A stretch of 64,000 nt of DNA from Niastella koreensis GR20-10 (GTDB lineage: Bacteria; Bacteroidota; Bacteroidia; Chitinophagales; Chitinophagaceae). Position 1 is the stretch's first letter. Each line of letters opens with the position of its first letter. Of the stretch, positions 61,739 to 64,000 are shown piece after piece. Position numbers and translations under genes: made by a program. The notes beneath the pieces are model-generated. The model made no database searches and had not been told where the DNA came from. It worked only from the letters and a program-made list of their open reading frames with translations. The stretch is from contig NC_016609.1 in NCBI RefSeq assembly GCF_000246855.1, positions 1 to 64,000 of the forward strand. Direction: 5' to 3'.

Positions 61739-64000
61739 ATGAAAGGAAGAAAATATCCCTTGTTTGCCTTGCTTGCCCTGCTTGGCGTTGCCTCATTCAA
61801 ACCCCTCACCTCCATTTATAAGGACGGTTGGATCGATTTAAATAAGAACGGTAAGAAAGACATTTATGAAGACCCCAAGCAGTCGGTAAATGCCCGTACT
61901 GCCGACCTGTTGTCGAAAATGACCCTCGATGAGAAGACCTGCCAGATGGCCACCCTGTACGGTTGGCACCGGGTGTTGAAAGATTCTTTGCCAACGGATA
62001 GTTGGAAAAATGCGATCTGGAAAGATGGCATTGCCAATATAGATGAACACCTGAATGGTTTTGCCGGTTGGGGAAAAACGGCGCCGATAGACCTGGTAAA
62101 AGATATGGAAAAACACGTGTGGGCCATGAACGAGACCCAGCGTTTTTTTATAGAACAAACCCGCCTGGGTATTCCCGCCGATTTCACCAATGAAGGCATT
62201 CGCGGGGTGGAAGCCTACGAAGCTACCGGCTTTCCTACAGAGCTCAATATGGGCATGACCTGGAATAAAGAACTGGTGCACCAGGAAGGTATTATTACCG
62301 GGCGCGAAGCCCGCGCCCTGGGTTACACAAACGTGTATGCGCCTATTATGGATGTGGCGCGCGACCAGCGCTGGGGCCGGCTGGAAGAAAGTTATGGCGA
62401 AGATCCATACCTGGTAGCCAGTATGGGCATTGCCCTGGCAAAAGGTATTCAGCAGGATGGAAAGGTTGCCTCCACAGCGAAACATTTTGCGGTGTACAGC
62501 GCCAATAAGGGCGCCCGGGAAGGACAGGCCCGCACAGACCCGCAGGTAGCGCCGCGCGAAGTAGAGAATCTCCTGTTGTATCCTTTCAAGAAAGTAATAA
62601 AAGAAGCAGGCATCATGGGTGTAATGAGCTCGTACAACGATTACGACGGTATTCCTGTTTCGGGCAGTAATTACTGGCTCATCCAGCGCCTGCGGGTGGA
62701 GATGGGTTTTACCGGTTATGTAGTGAGCGACAGCGATGCCCTTGAGTACCTTGCCACCAAACACCATGTGGCTGCTAATTTAAAGGAAGCCGTTTTCCAG
62801 GCATTTATGGCGGGCATGAACGTGCGTACCACATTCAAGGCGCCGGATAGCATTATCATCTACCTGCGTCAGTTGGTGAAAGAAGGCCGCATACCCATGG
62901 ATACCATCAATCACCGCGTGGCAGATGTGTTGCGCGTGAAATTCCGGTTGGGCTTGTTCGATCATCCGTATGTGGAGAGTGCAGCAGAAACCCGCAAAGT
63001 AGTAAACAGCGATGCCAGTCAGCAGATAGCCTTGCAGGCATCCCGCGAAAGTGTGGTGCTGTTGAAAAACAATAACAATATTCTTCCCCTGGTAAAAAGC
63101 CTGGATAAAATAGCCGTAGTAGGGCCCAACGCCACCGACGACGATTATGCGCATACGCATTATGGTCCGTTGGGGTCGCCCAGCGTAAATGTCTTACAGG
63201 GCATTCAGGCAAAGCTGGGCGCCGGTAAAGTATTATATGCAAAAGGTGTTGACCTGGTTGATAAAAACTGGCCGGAAAGTGAAATACTGCCCGAGCCAAT
63301 GGATGCCGGCGAACAGGCCATGCTCGATTCTGCCGTAAATATTACCAAACAGGCGCAAATGGCGATTGTTGTTTTAGGCGGAAATACGCGTACTGCCGGC
63401 GAAAGCAAGAGCCGTACCGATCTCGATCTGCCCGGCCACCAGTTGGAACTGGTAAAAGCCATCAAAGCAACCGGCAAACCTGTGGTGGTAGTATTGCTCG
63501 GCACCCAACCCATGACCATTAACTGGATTGACAAGTACATCGATGGGATCGTATATGCAGGTTATCCAGGCGTAAAAGGCGGAATTGCCGTAGCCGATGT
63601 GTTGTTTGGTGATTACAATCCGGGTGGCAAGCTTACGCTTACCTGGCCAAAATCGGTTGGACAAATACCATTGAATTTCCCCAGCAAACCCGGTGCGCAG
63701 TCGGACGAGGGGGAACATGCAAAAATAAAAGGCCTGTTGTATCCCTTTGGTTTTGGCTTAAGCTATACCAGCTTTGGTTACACTAACCTGAAAATAAGCA
63801 CCGGTAAAACGGCCGCCGATCCTGTTGCCGTAACCGTTGATGTTACCAATACCGGCAAGCTGGCCGGCGATGAAGTGGTGCAATGTTACATTCGTGATGT
63901 ATTGAGTTCGGTAACCACGTACGAAAAGTTGTTGAAAGGCTTTGAACGCGTGCACCTGCAGGCCGGTGAAACCAAAACAATTTCCTTTACCATTCCACGT
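61739..64000 (+). CDS. GH3 family glycosidase, truncated by the window edge
   Basis: 754 codons are present up to the window end, and the frame is still open there. Signal peptide MKGRKYPLFALLALLGVASF. Catalytic TIM barrel with KHFAVYS and the nucleophile in VVSDSDA (Asp331). The (alpha/beta)6 sandwich follows (RESVVLLKNNNNILPL, GRTDLDLPGHQLELV region). From about 690 a fibronectin III-like domain (YPFGFGLSYTSFGYTNL, VTNTGKLAGDEVVQCYI). Such proteins hydrolyse beta-glucosides or beta-xylosides in the periplasm. Carries a palindrome upstream. Confidence 0.93.
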   Translation, partial: MKGRKYPLFALLALLGVASFKPLTSIYKDGWIDLNKNGKKDIYEDPKQSVNARTADLLSKMTLDEKTCQMATLYGWHRVLKDSLPTDSWKNAIWKDGIANIDEHLNGFAGWGKTAPIDLVKDMEKHVWAMNETQRFFIEQTRLGIPADFTNEGIRGVEAYEATGFPTELNMGMTWNKELVHQEGIITGREARALGYTNVYAPIMDVARDQRWGRLEESYGEDPYLVASMGIALAKGIQQDGKVASTAKHFAVYSANKGAREGQARTDPQVAPREVENLLLYPFKKVIKEAGIMGVMSSYNDYDGIPVSGSNYWLIQRLRVEMGFTGYVVSDSDALEYLATKHHVAANLKEAVFQAFMAGMNVRTTFKAPDSIIIYLRQLVKEGRIPMDTINHRVADVLRVKFRLGLFDHPYVESAAETRKVVNSDASQQIALQASRESVVLLKNNNNILPLVKSLDKIAVVGPNATDDDYAHTHYGPLGSPSVNVLQGIQAKLGAGKVLYAKGVDLVDKNWPESEILPEPMDAGEQAMLDSAVNITKQAQMAIVVLGGNTRTAGESKSRTDLDLPGHQLELVKAIKATGKPVVVVLLGTQPMTINWIDKYIDGIVYAGYPGVKGGIAVADVLFGDYNPGGKLTLTWPKSVGQIPLNFPSKPGAQSDEGEHAKIKGLLYPFGFGLSYTSFGYTNLKISTGKTAADPVAVTVDVTNTGKLAGDEVVQCYIRDVLSSVTTYEKLLKGFERVHLQAGETKTISFTIPR

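Overview
The window looks like the dnaA-proximal end of a Bacteroidota chromosome, most likely a Chitinophagaceae member (Chitinophaga/Niastella-like). The reasons are DnaA at the left edge, two SusC/SusD pairs, a split SusR-type regulator, DUF5723-OmpA, CheB-CheR-kinase and BACON proteins, TAnnTTTG promoter elements, and an AT-leaning genome with little Shine-Dalgarno. Genus assignment is inference.

Layout. 0.1-2.3 kb: dnaA, then tRNA-Ser(GCU) and tRNA-Pro(UGG) with a strong terminator. 2.3-10.4 kb: small stress and envelope genes (kinase-like fragment, CsbD-like, OmpA, RRM protein, coiled-coil exported protein, YihY, DUF892/YciE). 10.6-15.4 kb: a tight four-gene sugar operon (GT-B glycosyltransferase, UDP-galactopyranose mutase, two GH1-like proteins). 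15.4-25.1 kb: Mn-catalase operon, more small stress genes, a CPA1 antiporter, and a block in which two paralogous HMA-like/AraC regulators flank a desaturase plus B12-type radical SAM operon. 25.3-29.1 kb: CheB-CheR-PAS-kinase and a single-domain receiver. 29.2-44.3 kb: a polysaccharide utilisation locus (split hybrid two-component pair, two GH43, GH105/88, SusC/D, Gfo/Idh/MocA oxidoreductase), probably for a pectin or arabinan-type glycan. 44.3-52.7 kb: housekeeping and stress genes (Met aminopeptidase, cupin, aquaporin, carbonic anhydrase, hybrid kinase, LytTR regulator, Dps) with two broken genes. 52.9-64 kb: a second SusC/D locus with a beta-helix lipoprotein, a BACON/repeat lipoprotein and a GH3 enzyme cut by the window edge.

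The most striking unlisted structure is a composite promoter present eight times between 3.2 and 21.9 kb: two direct repeats of about GAATNATGTAAC exactly 21 bp apart, then 23-24 bp, then a -7-like CTTTR. It precedes small stress proteins, exported coiled-coil proteins, an Lmo0937-like operon, the desaturase/radical SAM operon and two short terminator-ended transcripts. A 21-bp tandem direct repeat abutting the core promoter is typical of AraC-type activation, and the only two stand-alone AraC regulators in the window lie inside this region. I infer a local stress regulon controlled by one or both. A second, different 21-bp tandem motif precedes two lipoprotein genes near 52.8 and 59.9 kb and resembles LytTR sites.
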